A DNA stretch of 64,000 bases from Nageia nagi (Eukaryota > Pinophyta). The stretch spans positions 29,822,001-29,886,000 of the forward strand of contig JBITNC010000001.1 of the NCBI GenBank assembly GCA_050084985.1, in the 5' to 3' direction. The notes under the pieces were generated by a model, which was given only the letters and a program-made list of their open reading frames with translations, did not search any database and was not told where the DNA came from. Below are positions 1 through 11,698 of the stretch, one piece after another. Numbering within the stretch: the first letter of the stretch is position 1; each line of letters begins with the position of its first letter. The position numbers and the translations under genes are program-made.

Positions 1-39
1 TCTTTGCAAAGAAGAACGAGCACTAAAAGTCAACAAGAA

Positions 40-690
40 AGAGTATAAAAGTTTTATTAGAAGTATCATATTTCTAACAAATACAAGATTGGATTTACAA
101 TTTAGTATTTCATTAGTTGCAAGGTATATGATTAATCCATACATTATCCATCTCATGGGAGAGAAGAGAATCCTTAGATATATGAAGGAAATAGTCAATT
201 TAGGAATACATTGCACTTGTAATTTCAAGTTCAAGTTCGTAGATTTTAATGAAAGTGATTGAGAAAACAATTTGGATGATATAAAGAGAAAAAGTGGGAA
301 TTACTTATCTCTTATATTAGGTTTGGTATCATGGAGATCAAGAAAACAATCCATTGTAGCTCTTTCAAGAACTAAGGTTGAGTATGTGTCGTGCATCAAC
401 ACAAGCTTTGTGGTTGAGAAAAGTGTTGAAGGAGATTGAATAGGAGCAAAAAGATAAAAATACTATTTTTTTTAGAAAACCAAGGTGTGATTAAGTTTGC
501 AAAAAACCTTATCCATCATTATAGAACAAAACACTTCAATTTGAAGACTCATTTCATCTAGGATTTGGTAGAGAAAGGGGTAGTGACATTAAGTTATTTT
601 CCAACTCAAGATCAAGTGCATGACATATTTACCAAATTGTTAAAAATAAATCTCAATTTGTGCTATTAAGAGACTTGATTATTGGTTATG
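40..690 (+). pseudogene. Ty1/copia RT end and RNase H relic
   Basis: This is a broken 3' part of a copia polyprotein that enters the window from the left. Translated with frame changes, it gives the end of the reverse transcriptase (TRLDLQFSISLVARYM, about 90-140) and then RNase H, including SWRSRKQSIVALS followed by a K(E)VEY-type acidic motif (about 330-390). A late stretch resembles the D(I/V)FTK element near copia C-termini (about 615-650). Stops and frameshifts are frequent, so it cannot be translated. Family assignment rests on the order of these motifs. The degree of decay suggests an old insertion. Confidence 0.75.
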
Positions 691-694
691 TTAT

Positions 695-1150
695 CAGAAA
701 GGGGGATATGAAAAGTTCCAAGGTATGATAATAACTTAAACATGTTCAAAACTCCCATTTTTGGTGCTTACTATCTCATAGTTCATGTTCATACTAAGAA
801 CTGATTCCTTGCAAACTATCTATGAAACTGACCAACTAGTTAGACCTTATCAGAACTAGCCTACTAACTAGTTAATTGGCCTATTGGTTGGTACTAAGTA
901 TTATGGTTTTTTAAAATTTATTGTCTCTTCATTTTTTGCCTCATATTCTACTTTGTAATGGAAAATGAACTGAACAACCAATGTTGCCTATAACTTATGG
1001 AATGTATTTATCTCTTATTCCAAGTTGTAAAGACTATTGGAATGTGTTCTCTAGATTTAATATAAGTTTGTTGGTGTTCTAATAATTTCTAAGTTTGTGT
1101 GTTGTCATTGATGAATGCATTCTTACCTATTTGAATTGCAGAATAGTATT
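695..1150 (+). repeat. possible 3' LTR of the copia relic
   Basis: A purine-rich tract (AGAAAGGGGGA, about 696-706) follows the copia coding remnant, and a TG dinucleotide follows it, as expected where a 3' LTR begins. The second LTR lies outside the window, so neither the LTR nor its right end can be confirmed; the end given is a guess. Confidence 0.3.
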
Positions 1151-2100
1151 GACATCAACTTTAATATTGTAATCCATTTTTATTTGTATTAATTAACTTC
1201 AATTATTACTAAAAATAGGATGACCCCACCAATTTTCATAGATATGTAGGTTGATAAACCCAACAAGTTTATCAACTAAAGTCAACCATTCAACAACATT
1301 GTACATGATAAATATGTATTTTCAAAGAATCCTTCTTCCTTATTTAAAACCTAAATCTTTGTAACTCCCAAAAGTCTCTTGTATTTTCTCCTTCCTATAT
1401 TCCCTCGAGAAGAGGAAAGGACAATACAAATAAATTAATATTGTAGCATAGTCTTTTTATATCAAAAAAGGTATTATTTGAATTTGGGAATATTTTTTCC
1501 CATATTACAACATCCGTTGATATTCTAAATACTTGCAAAGCATAAATAATGGAGAAAATATCAAACCTTAATTAAAATGATATAAAATATTAAATAATTT
1601 TACAATGTAAAGTTTGAAAGGTTTTATTTGCAACTTGAACCTCTTTTTCTTTTTTCTTATCTTGGTGCAACCTGCAAGGACAATAACTCCAATATAATAT
1701 TAAATTTCCATAAATATACTTTTATCTAATAAAATAAATTACTTTTATTTTATTACTCATAATAGTAGTATAAAATAACTTACAAGAAAAGCACATTGAT
1801 CAATAATTAAATCACTTCTTTTACCCCTAAAATAATTATCTATACCATTATTTTATTTATCCCAACTATTGTAAGAAAATGGTTAATTATAGAAGGGGTA
1901 TCATAGTTTTTAAAAAGGGGAAATAATATGTTGGTTTGAAAGAATAAGTTTGAAGGGAAGGAAGAGGAGGAGACTTCAAGGAGAAGTGTTGGAACACTAG
2001 TAAAGGGGGAAATGGGAAGGTAGAGCTGAATAAGAAAAAAAAAGGAATGAGAAGCCGAGTAGAAGAAGAAGGCTTTCTTACAAAATGAAAGAGCAAAAAA
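1151..2100. other. AT-rich sequence, nothing recognised
   Basis: There are no coding motifs, inverted termini or repeats that I can support. A purine-rich plus strand from about 1890 to 2100 gives a spurious open frame on the opposite strand. Confidence 0.5.
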
Positions 2101-2940
2101 ATGAGAATAATAAAAATTAGAAAGGCTAAAGAGAAAGAGTGTGATTTCTTATTGGGTAAGAGCACGATAGGAGTAGGCATAGGAGTAGATGATAGGTTAG
2201 ATGATAGAGAAGTAGAAAATAAACTAGGAGAAATAATTGACTTATTAGATACCCTAATAATATTGGGAGAGGGGACTACTGAGGAGATATCAACTAACAA
2301 ACTACCACCATCAGAATTAGTGGTGAACTATAAGAATGCAGTATGGAAACCTATTTTTTTAATGAGGAAATAAGTGAGTTAGAAGATGAGATATTTGGCC
2401 TATTTTATAGTGTAAGGAAGTAGAGACATTAGATGATGCTCACCCCAATATAAATTGAAATGAGGATTTAGAACAAGATACAAATTACAGTGTAGAAAAA
2501 TGAAAATCATAGTATATGAATGAACCAAATATAGAAATAGAGGAAAGACTTATGATTAATAAGGAAAAGGAAAATGAGATCAACTATGATTCTACTAGAC
2601 CTAGTCAGGTAAGACCCATGTTTTAATATCTAGATCCTAACAATAAAATTCAAGAACGATCACACATCAAACAACTTATAGAAGAATAAGAAATGATAAG
2701 ATAAGTTGTTAAAAAGGATGAAAATTATTTATCCAAGTTTGAGAAATATCATTAGAGAATTATATCCATAATAGGAGATCTCAAAAGGAATATTAACAAC
2801 TTATTTGGAGACTTCAACGATGCACTGAACTTCCCAAATCCTAATAACTATATTAACCCCCTCATAGATCTATTTAAAAAACAATTGAACCTAACCATTT
2901 TGGTGAATATAGACCCCTATTAATAACAAAATGTTCACAA
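2101..2940 (+). pseudogene. decayed ORF, unrecognised
   Basis: A 90-codon open frame starts at 2101, is acidic and lysine-rich, and ends at a stop at 2371. Coding-like sequence continues in shifting frames to about 2940, with long runs free of stops separated by single TAA or TAG codons. Composition is rich in Glu, Asp, Asn, Lys and Ile. I see no catalytic motif, zinc finger or membrane segment and recognise no family. A retroelement Gag or a virus-derived ORF are both possible, but nothing in the sequence decides. Confidence 0.3.
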
Positions 2941-3182
2941 CTAAAAATTAATTGGTTTTATGATAACTAATGACCTCCTCATATGATCAAGAAAATATGA
3001 ATCTCATAGTACCTAGAAAATAAATTATAAGACCATTGTTTGGCTATGAAATCCCCCATCTCCCATGTAATTTGTTGAGATAGGAGAAAAAAACCCACAA
3101 CCTTACAAATGACCAAATATGGAAGAGGATAAGAAAACCAATGAGGAATCATAGTTTAAGGATATATTTGTAGTTGGATAAT

Positions 3183-3972
3183 ACATAAGGCCTAGGAATT
3201 GTTTGATAATATACTACCATATTACCCATAAAACCTAAATTAGGTGTCTATACATGTCTATTTGGTTCTTGTAAATTGAATATTATGCTTATGAGTTTCC
3301 TGATATATCATATGTATACAAAATATGGAATAATACATAAGGACCAATAATTATTTGATAAGATAATGCAAAAATACCCACAAACCCGAACTTGGTGTGT
3401 GGATATGTCTACGTAGTGTTGGTAATTGAATGTTATGATTATGATTTCCCTAATAGATCATATGTATGAAAAATATAGAAGAATACATAAGGCCTAAGAA
3501 TTGTTTGATAGGTTATTACCAAAATACCCATAAAACCTTAATTAGGTATGTGGATGTGTCTACTTGGTGCTTGTAAATCAAATTTTATAGTTGTGAGTGC
3601 CTTGATACATCACATGTATGCAAAATATGGAATAATACATAAGGCATGCGAATTGTTTAATAAGATACTACCAAAATACATATAAATCCCAAATTGGATG
3701 TGTGGATACATCTACTTGGTGCTTGTAAATTAAATGTTTTGGTTATGAGTATCTTCATAGATCATAAGTATACAAAATATGGAAGAATATATAAGGCCTA
3801 GGAATTGTTTGATAAGATACTACCAAAATACCCATAAGACCTAAATTGGTTGTGATGATGTGTCTTCTTGGTGCTTGTAAATTGAATGGTATGGTTATAA
3901 GTACCCTGATAGATCACATGTATGTAAAATATGGAATGCTACATAAGGATAAATAATTCTTTAACAAGATAG
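3183..3972. repeat. 152-bp tandem array, five full copies
   Basis: Units begin with ACATAAGG (or a close variant) at 3183, 3335, 3485, 3637, 3789 and 3941, giving periods of 152, 150, 152, 152 and 152. The sixth unit is cut off after about 30 bases. Each unit carries the same order of landmarks: AATTGTTTGATAAGATA, a CCCATAAA(A)CC block, a CTTGGTGCTTGTAAAT block, then GATAGATCACATGTATG. Copies differ at many positions, so the array is old. A degenerate echo of the unit appears near 4064-4105. Confidence 0.9.
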
Positions 3973-5800
3973 ATGACATAAACATAATTTCATGGTCTAT
4001 AATGATTACAAGATACATGCAAAATAGGTTTTATGAAAAAGACCCTAGAGACTTTTATTTTTGAAGAATGATAATTGCTTGATGAGATACATACAAGAAT
4101 ACCTATTAAGTGCTCTTTTCTCATCTTAGCTCTGCTCAACCCCCTTAGCTTAATTATACTCAACCACCTTGGCTCAGCTTAGGGGAAAATTGAAAATGCT
4201 CAAAGTGTTCTACCCCCTTGGCTCAAAATTGTAGCACTAATTTCTCTAATCCCTCAGTTGATCCTCAAAAAACTTGAAATGTTTAAAGTTCCCACTTAAG
4301 TTCCTCATGTGATATTTTATTTTATTTTTTGGTTGAAATTGGGAGGTGATTTTTACCCGCCTCCTTAAGACTTAGAGTGGTATTTTTAAACTACCCTCTA
4401 AAATCCCCCACTAAAATCCAAAAGTGAGGTGGTTAAAAATCGTTGGATAAAAACTAACTAAAATTTCCCACCTCTAAATCCCTTTTTATTTTAGTATAAG
4501 TATTTTATTATCCTCTTTGTATATTATTATTTTTTTGTTCAATATGTTTAAGTTTATTTTTCTCTATCCACCACTTTGGGGTTTGAAACTAATACGCAAG
4601 TTTGAGTGTAAGGATTAAAATAAGTAACAAGAAAATAAGCAAACTCAAATACAAAGAAGAATAGTGATAGACTACTAAGTGCAATTTTAGTAATTTAAAT
4701 GGAGTTGAATATAATAATGGATAGTCTTATAATACTTTACCACATTGGCCAATTTGGCATTCTATTTTTTCCTATTACTCAATAATAGAATATAACTTTT
4801 TAATCTTCCCAACGCTTCAATTATCAGTTTAGTTAAGAATCAACTTTTTGATTACTAGGGTTTCATAGATCTTTATTTTGCCTTCATTTTCCCTCTTTCC
4901 ATCTAGTTAGGACTATAACAAGTTAAATATGAAGTTTTATATCAAAAGTTGTTCTTCACATAACTATTAAACTAACTCTTTAGTATTTTATGAATCTATT
5001 CAATTACCTTTTTCTATTTAATTCTATAATCACTTAATCTTTTCATCCTCTCAAATAATTTGTACACTATTATTATTTTCTAATATTAACCTCTTGAATA
5101 GATTCTTACTTGTAGGTCTATTATAAGATAACCTATCATATAGTTATTTATAAATAACCACATTAGCCATTATTGTCAATGACTTGTCAACATTATCATT
5201 ACCTTTAATTAGAACAATAAATCAATGAAGATACTACCTTGGCCATATTTTATATCATCCTTGTTGGTGTCCTATGCTAACCTATATTCATGCTACTATT
5301 GATAAATAGCTAACGTATCTTTTACTGCTATGTTACCTCATATTATTTTTCTTACAAAAGGTATCTCATATATAATTATTAGTCTAAACAAAAGTATATA
5401 TAATTGAAATAAAGAGATATTATACCATTTATATGATTCAAAATTTTTTAACTTAATATGCTCTTGCATTAAATACCCCTAGTTGAGACAAAATAGCCAT
5501 AGGGAATTCACTTATTATGTGTTTATTCAACTTTTGAATTGATATCTTTATATTGTTTTCCAAATAATCTTCCTTCATCTACGTTTCATGCTCCAAATTC
5601 CCATCTCCCACTTCCTCATATGTTTATTTTAGTAATTTATTTAGGTATATCTCACCACATAATCTTCTAAAATGTAATTTACTTATGTTTTATTCTCAAG
5701 GATCCACCAAATCCAATGATCTCTAATCCCTACTTTAGGATTTATTTTGGATCTCACAATTTATTCCTTTTAGTGTTTATGGAAATAAATGCACACCAAA
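3973..5800. other. AT-rich intergenic sequence
   Basis: The stretch around 4110-4220 repeats short CTCAACC/CCTTGGCTCA words in a local low-complexity patch. The rest, to about 5800, has no coding motif or structure I can name. Confidence 0.5.
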
Positions 5801-5814
5801 ACAAACACACAAAA

Positions 5815-5900
5815 AGATGCACACCAATATTTTACCTAGGTTCACCTAATGTGGGCTACATCCTACAAATCATGATCCATTATTATAAGGACCTTTGTTT
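5815..5900 (-). repeat. LTR end motif (R/U5) of a decayed retrotransposon
   Basis: Read on the minus strand, this contains GGATGTAGCCCACATTAGG followed by TGAACCTAGGTAAA, almost the same as the block found near the end of element D's LTRs (57152-57184 and 62192-62224). Such a GATGTAGCC...GAACC block is a known conserved feature near the 3' end of many plant LTRs. Lying downstream of the minus-strand integrase relic at 7060-7470, it fits the end of that element's 3' LTR. Confidence 0.55.
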
Positions 5901-7059
5901 TATAATGTCACTTGTATGATATTTTTGCTTTAGCATCTTGTGTATGTTGAAATTGAATCACATTATCATTGTAGGCCACTACTGAATCCCTTATTCATCA
6001 TGGTGATTATGTCATCTACCTCTTTTTTACTCCATGGAAATGATCTCATCCATATTTTTTTCTTCTCCTTTTTGATGGAAATAATTTCATCCATGGTCTT
6101 CTTCTAGGCAAGCTTGAAATGCACCTCTATAATTACTCTTATGGATTTGTTATTTTCCATAGAGTTTATAATAATGTGAAGTCTTCTACATTTTCCAAAC
6201 CTACTCTAACTTCCTCTTGGGAGGAAAACCTAGTAACTTTGCCATTTAGATTTTGTCTCAATAGGCATTACCTCATTTTTAATCTCCATGATCCCTTTAC
6301 AAGAATATGGGATTAAAATTTAGAAGATTTGCTTACAAAGGTGATAAACATGATATTTATCATTTTTTCTCCTTTAGAAGATTTTGGATACAATAATAAA
6401 ATATGCCACATCTTGACATTTATCTGTAATTAATTATTTTCTCTCCTCTTTTCAACAAACAAATCCTCTTTTATTATCTTGTAGCATTATTTTGACCTCA
6501 TATGGTTATATTCTCCTATTTTTTTGGATTTCCAAAATTATCAAAATAACTTTTGGTATCATTTTGTCACAACCACAACTTAATGAACATAATTCCAAAT
6601 GATTTCATGCATATGTTCTTGGATATATGTAGCTTAACTGGTATAACTTTCACATCTCAAATCCTTATAAGTTGCTCCCAACTTCACCATCAAATTGGTC
6701 TCCAATGTAGATTTGCACTTGACAACTGTTAAATTTTGATAAAGCTATGAACATAGAATGAGAATTTACCATTGTTAGAGCACCATAAATTTCAATTCTT
6801 ATATCTGAATGACTTTAAATTTTAACCATGTGTTCTCCATAATACAAGGTATCAATGGTCAAATTTAGAAGCTTCGAATAAACTTGATTTGCTCCCAATG
6901 ATTCCACCAATAGAGCCTTCTATGCATATTTTGCATTTTTTTATATTTAACTTCAAATATTGAAGAGTCGTAACTTGCAAACCATAGCTCCATTTTCTTC
7001 TCCATTTGAAGTGTTGGAATCCTTTTTTAATATCCCTAAAAACCATTTCAAATCATCTG
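5901..7059. other. probable decayed LTR/3' region of the gypsy relic
   Basis: This non-coding, AT-rich stretch lies between an integrase-end relic and an LTR-end motif on the same strand. It may therefore be the 3' untranslated region plus LTR of that element. No LTR partner exists in the window, so this is inference from position only. Confidence 0.3.
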
Positions 7060-7470
7060 ATGTTCATTTTTCTTAGTAATATCTTCTTCATACTTTTAAT
7101 ATTTATGATTGTAATTCATATAAAGTATATTAAAATGTGAAACAATATTCTAATCATTAATAAAGTTCCCTCCTTGTACATTAAGAAAAAAATCCTATTG
7201 ATCCTTAATTCATCTTTAATTTATGGTTAGAAAATATCTTCTTTGGTAAATGTACTAAGACCCAACCACCAATTTTAAGTTTATTATGCCTTTAAAACTC
7301 ATAAGAATCCTTCCTATATATAAATCCTCATAATTTCAATTATTCCTTAAATAACTTATTCATATAATTTATAAATTCCTTTATAATTATAATAGTTTTC
7401 TATGTCTTTACACTTATATTTATTTCACCCTTTTATACCTCCTTTCATGAAGAACTTAAAATTATCAAGT
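7060..7470 (-). pseudogene. Ty3/gypsy integrase C-terminal relic
   Basis: The minus strand, with frame changes, reads HNKLKIGGWVLVHLPK, then KIFSNHKLK, and later FNILYMNYNHKY. This order matches the tail of gypsy integrases: a basic KLxxGDxVxVHLxKxRF stretch followed by the FNVxDLxPYH motif after the GPY/F fold. It is too decayed to place in a lineage. The LTR motif at 5815-5900 would belong to the same element. Confidence 0.5.
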
Positions 7471-7559
7471 TTTGTGTTTAACTATTCATGCTACTATGAA
7501 TAAACTCAAGGTTACATAAGGATGTGTTCCCCCTCCCAAAATAGTCATTATTGATTTTC

Positions 7560-7830
7560 TCCCATTTTGGAAATGAATGAACATTTAAGGAAAGAATTTT
7601 TATGCATTCCCTTTTTATGGGAAGCCTCCCAAACATTCATGGGAACATTCCAGGGAGGTAGGAAAATATCCATTTCAATTCCCCCCATTGATAAAACTAA
7701 AGGAAATGGTTGGGTGTTCATATGGATGGTTATAGAACAACTAGATATTCCTTGACCATCCCTAGGAATGCCCCATCATTCCCCCTAGGATGGGAGGTCA
7801 AGTAACCAAATAAAAAAGGTTACCTTAAGA
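7560..7830. other. palindrome-rich segment, possible MITE remnant
   Basis: The segment is more GC-rich than its surroundings and contains several imperfect inverted repeats, such as CCTCCC...GGGAGG (about 7626-7657) and CCATCCCTAGGAATG facing CATTCCCCCTAGGATGG (about 7757-7793). This is typical of foldback or Harbinger-type non-autonomous elements, but I could not find a convincing pair of outer termini or a target duplication. Confidence 0.3.
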
Positions 7831-8610
7831 AAAAGTTCCCATATGAGTGGGGTTGGGGGAAATAACTAATTTAATTTTATATTTACATTCGAGCATGCTT
7901 ATTCCATTTTATGCAAGTGTAAGAAGAAAAAATAACATTAAGAAGAGAAATATAGTAATAGGGGTAGAAAAACAACAATAGGGAGGAGAAAGATAGCCGA
8001 GGAGGAGGAGAAAGACAACCAAAAGGTATTTACCATAACATTTTCTTATTTTACTACCTTTATTTTTAATAAATTTCTAAAATGAGTGATAGGAGGGTTT
8101 TGAGTTAGACATAATAGGGGGAGAAAATGTCCAATAGTCTAGAGGGGGAAAAAATACCTCTAATTATGATTGTCCATCCCTAATGTTGTGAAGCTTTGCT
8201 AAAGGAGCATATAATCCTAAAAAATCCTTTCTTCATTTTGTTACAAATTTAGATATGGGAAAATGAATTATTGGGGGAAAAAGAACTTGAAAATATCATT
8301 TTTTAAATATTGAATTAAGAGGTAGTTATACAATGGTAGAGTCACATCTTACTAATATAACAAGTATAGGAGTGAGAGAATAAAAAAACATGAACAAATT
8401 TCACTTTGCATAAGCTAGTAGACTTGTGTAAGAGGCTAAACTCAAAGAGTTCAAAATTCCTATTCCTAGGTCTAACTAAGATTTTTTAGTTATCCTCGCT
8501 TCTTCATCATCCTCAATATAATAGAGTAATCCTTCTTCTATTTTTTCAAGTCCTATGTCACCCTAAAAAAATTAAGGAAAAATAGCTAATGCACTTTTAA
8601 GTTGTAAAAA
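7831..8610. other. AT-rich sequence, nothing recognised
   Basis: Purine-rich patches (about 7920-8030) and poly-A runs occur but no coding motif. Part of it may be the 5' region of the hAT relic that follows; no hAT terminal inverted repeat was found. Confidence 0.4.
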
Positions 8611-10620
8611 AAAAAAGAAGAGAAATTTGATGATTCTATAGTACTATTATTTTATGCACATGGTCTTCCCTTCCATCTTCCATGTTCATCTTACTTCAAA
8701 CATGCATTCAAACAAGTAAGTGTAGCATGACCTTCCTATGGACTATCTAGAGAGATTGATTAAACTTTGTACTTCTCTTTTGGAGAAGTAATATGTGAAG
8801 TGCAATATGATGAAAGAGGAGATGAATGAAACATGAGTGTCCTTTGGCTATTCCATTATCATGTATGGGTTGATTGACATTATTTAATGTCCACTCATAA
8901 ATATTATTATTTCATATTTCTATGGTCCTTAATTGCTTTCAATTTTTTATTGCTTAAGAAAAATGAAGGAGGCAAAGTTCTAATTCTAGTTACTAAAGGA
9001 ATTTATTGAGGATTTTGAACCCTCCAATGTTGTAAAGATAATTACTGTAGTTTTCATTTTACAACTATTTTTAATGTGTAAATGCAAAATTCTATTTTTT
9101 AAAAGTATTATATTTTTTTTTTTTTTGTTATATAGGTAATTATAGATGTAGCTCCTATTTGCAAGCATATATGGAAACTAGTAAATGATGTTTAGAGATA
9201 ATTTTTTGGACCCCATGCTACACTCATGCATTGAAGGACATTAAGAATATGTCACAAATGAAGAATATGGTTATAAAAGCCAAATATTTGTTAAATGCAA
9301 CCATCATAACTCATTGGCCTTATTTTGTTGCTTCTCAAAGGAGTTTATCAAACCTAGAGAGATGAGATATGTCACATATTTCATTATATTAGAGAGGATG
9401 CTTGAGGTGCAATAGGTATTACAAAGAATTATTATATTCATAGATGGAAGAGGTTTAAAGAGTCTTAATTAGAGGAGGGATTAATACTTGAAGATAAAGT
9501 CTAAGATGATAGTTGGTGGGTTGATGCCAAGTAAGAAATTATTCACTTTTGTAATTTCAATTTGGATTGGTGATTCATTTTTATAGTTTTTTTAAAAACA
9601 TTATTCATTGTAAGTACATTGTATCTTTCATTTCCCCAGTTGTAAAAGTGATAAAGTATGCAAATACAAATTATCCTAGTTTAGGAGAGACATATGAAAC
9701 TATTAATAGCATGCTTATGGAAATGAAGAAAATAATACTTCTAAAAGTTCCTATTATTTATGAAGGCCAAATTAGACCCATTATAGAGAAGAGGGAATAA
9801 TTGTTAATTATAGTTTCACTATTTTAATTTGGATTATCTATTACCAATTATTCAAACTTCATGTAGTTTTTTATTTATTTTTGAATTAAAATTATGAGTT
9901 TTTTTTACTTCATTTTTCATTTCTTGTTAGTGGAATAAGATGAATACCAATATGTATATTATTTGAATCCAAAATGGTATGCACCCAAGGTTGGAAAAAT
10001 GGCATTTAATGAAGATGAAGAGTTGAAATATGGGTTCTTAGCTTTCATAAATAAGTTGTATTCTCATTCAATTAAGGAGAGTTGTATAATTAGATAGGAG
10101 TTTATAAAATTTGCGATACTTAAGGGTCCTTATTTTAGCACTTATGCATGTAAGGAAGCAAGGGACACCGTTTCCCAAACCAATCCCATTGGATGGTGGG
10201 ATCTATATGGGGCTGATGCTTCATACAGGAGTTAACATGCAATTAGGATTTATTCTTAGGTTGGTAAAACTAGATCCTATTAAGTATTTAAAATTTGAAT
10301 TATGTATTTATTTCTAATCCTAATTTATCACATATATATCAAATAATTTTATTCTTGTAGGTTGGTAGTCCATCTACTACAAAGAGAAAATGGTCCACCT
10401 ATGGATTTATCCATTATTTGAGGAGAAACCAACTTGCCTCTCGTAGAGAAGAGAAGCTAGTTGTAGTGCAAATCTATCTTCTCCTTTATAAGAGAGCTAG
10501 GATAGAGTATAAGGCTGGTCCAACTACACATTGGGATATTGATGCAAAGGAGGCAACTCATCTTGAGGTTGAATATGAGGAGGATGATGGTTTGTATGCC
10601 ATTGGATAATATTCAGTTGG
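8610..10620 (+). pseudogene. hAT-type transposase relic (DUF659 and hATC)
   Basis: Conserved blocks of a plant hAT transposase occur in the right order. They are an N-terminal stretch EFDDSIVLLFYAHGLPF (8623-8675), a GYSIIMYG.ID block matching the usual SIMSDGWTD (about 8848-8880), LLKEFIEDFEPSNVVKIIT (about 8987-9045), FWTPCYTHALKDIKN (about 9206-9250), a VSFISPVVKVIKYAN block (about 9625-9670), NPIGWWDLYGADAS (about 10184-10225), and the hATC dimerisation domain WSTYGFIHYLRRNQL to LLLYKRARIEYKAG (10391-10530). A likely intron (10260-10360, GT...TTGTAG) separates the last two. Stops, many explicable as CAG to TAG, and frameshifts break it throughout. The aspartates of DGWTD and of the VTDNA motif are not preserved. 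No terminal inverted repeats or 8-bp target duplication were found. Confidence 0.7.
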
Positions 10621-11690
10621 ATGATGAGGACATTTTGTCAGATAGCAAAGGATGAGGATTGGGAACTATATAATTTTGATTTCTGGTCGTTGCCATTTTG
10701 GCATTTGTTACTAGAGTAATTTTAGTATTTTACAACTACTTTTTACTTTTACTAGGCTAATCTATGATCTATTATTACGATGTTATCTACTAGACTGGTC
10801 TATGATCATAATTAATTTTAATATTCTTATTTACGCATGATGAATGAGATTGCCTATAAATGATTGATGTGAATATTGAATTTAAAATTTTAATTTCAAC
10901 ATTCAAGTTTTGTATACATGAGTGAATTGATAAATATTAAATAAAAATGAATTTAACATAATGAAATATCAAAAAACTAAGAATTTTTACTAGTATTATA
11001 CTTTTCATTTCCATGTTGTTTTCCAAAAATGGCCCTCCTTGTACCTCGTTCCCTCCTCGTACTTCATTCTTGGATACACATTCCTCAGCATTATTGAACC
11101 TTTTATAAACTCTACCCAGATAAGCAGTAATTTACTTAACTTAAAAATTTGTTTGACTAGGCATCTCAATAAGTTTTTCAAAGTCTTAGGAACAACTTCA
11201 TCTATTTTTATGGTAACATGCAAAATTATAATTATGATAAAACTAGCTTTGATATATCCCCTTATATATCAAAAAAATGACGAGAGATATCATTCCTATT
11301 TTAATTTTTAAATATACATACATATATTTATATTTATATTTGAAGTCGAATGTTCTTTTTTTTTGATAAAAAACTTAATTATTATTTTTTTAAATAAAAA
11401 ACTCGATTGCATTTTTTTTTTATATATTGAAGCTAATGTTTAACTAACGGATTCACATGCAACATTTGGCTCTCCATTCCACCCCTATGTTGTAGCTAGG
11501 GAATGCCTATGAATGTTAATTATGTTTGAACTTGGAAACCTCCATTTTTTAACTTGAAGTTTTATCACCTACTTGTCTCTCCAACTTCCCTCTAATGATT
11601 GAATTGATAAATAAAACGCTAAAAAAAAACATATTACAATTTGAATACAAGAAAAAATTCTTTCAACCCCTAAAAACATTAAAAAAGTGG
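10621..11690. other. intergenic sequence downstream of the MYB gene
   Basis: AT-rich sequence between the hAT relic and the MYB stop codon. It would hold the MYB 3' UTR and polyadenylation region near 11500-11698, though no strong AATAAA signal is visible on the minus strand just past the stop. Confidence 0.4.
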
Positions 11691-11698
11691 ATACAATA

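Noticed and set aside
1887-2300. 137-aa Ser/Pro/Phe-rich minus-strand frame
   Set aside because: Antisense of a purine-rich stretch that looks coding on the plus strand; composition is low-complexity.
7567-7755. 62-aa plus-strand frame
   Set aside because: Falls in the palindrome-rich segment; no domain and poor coding character.
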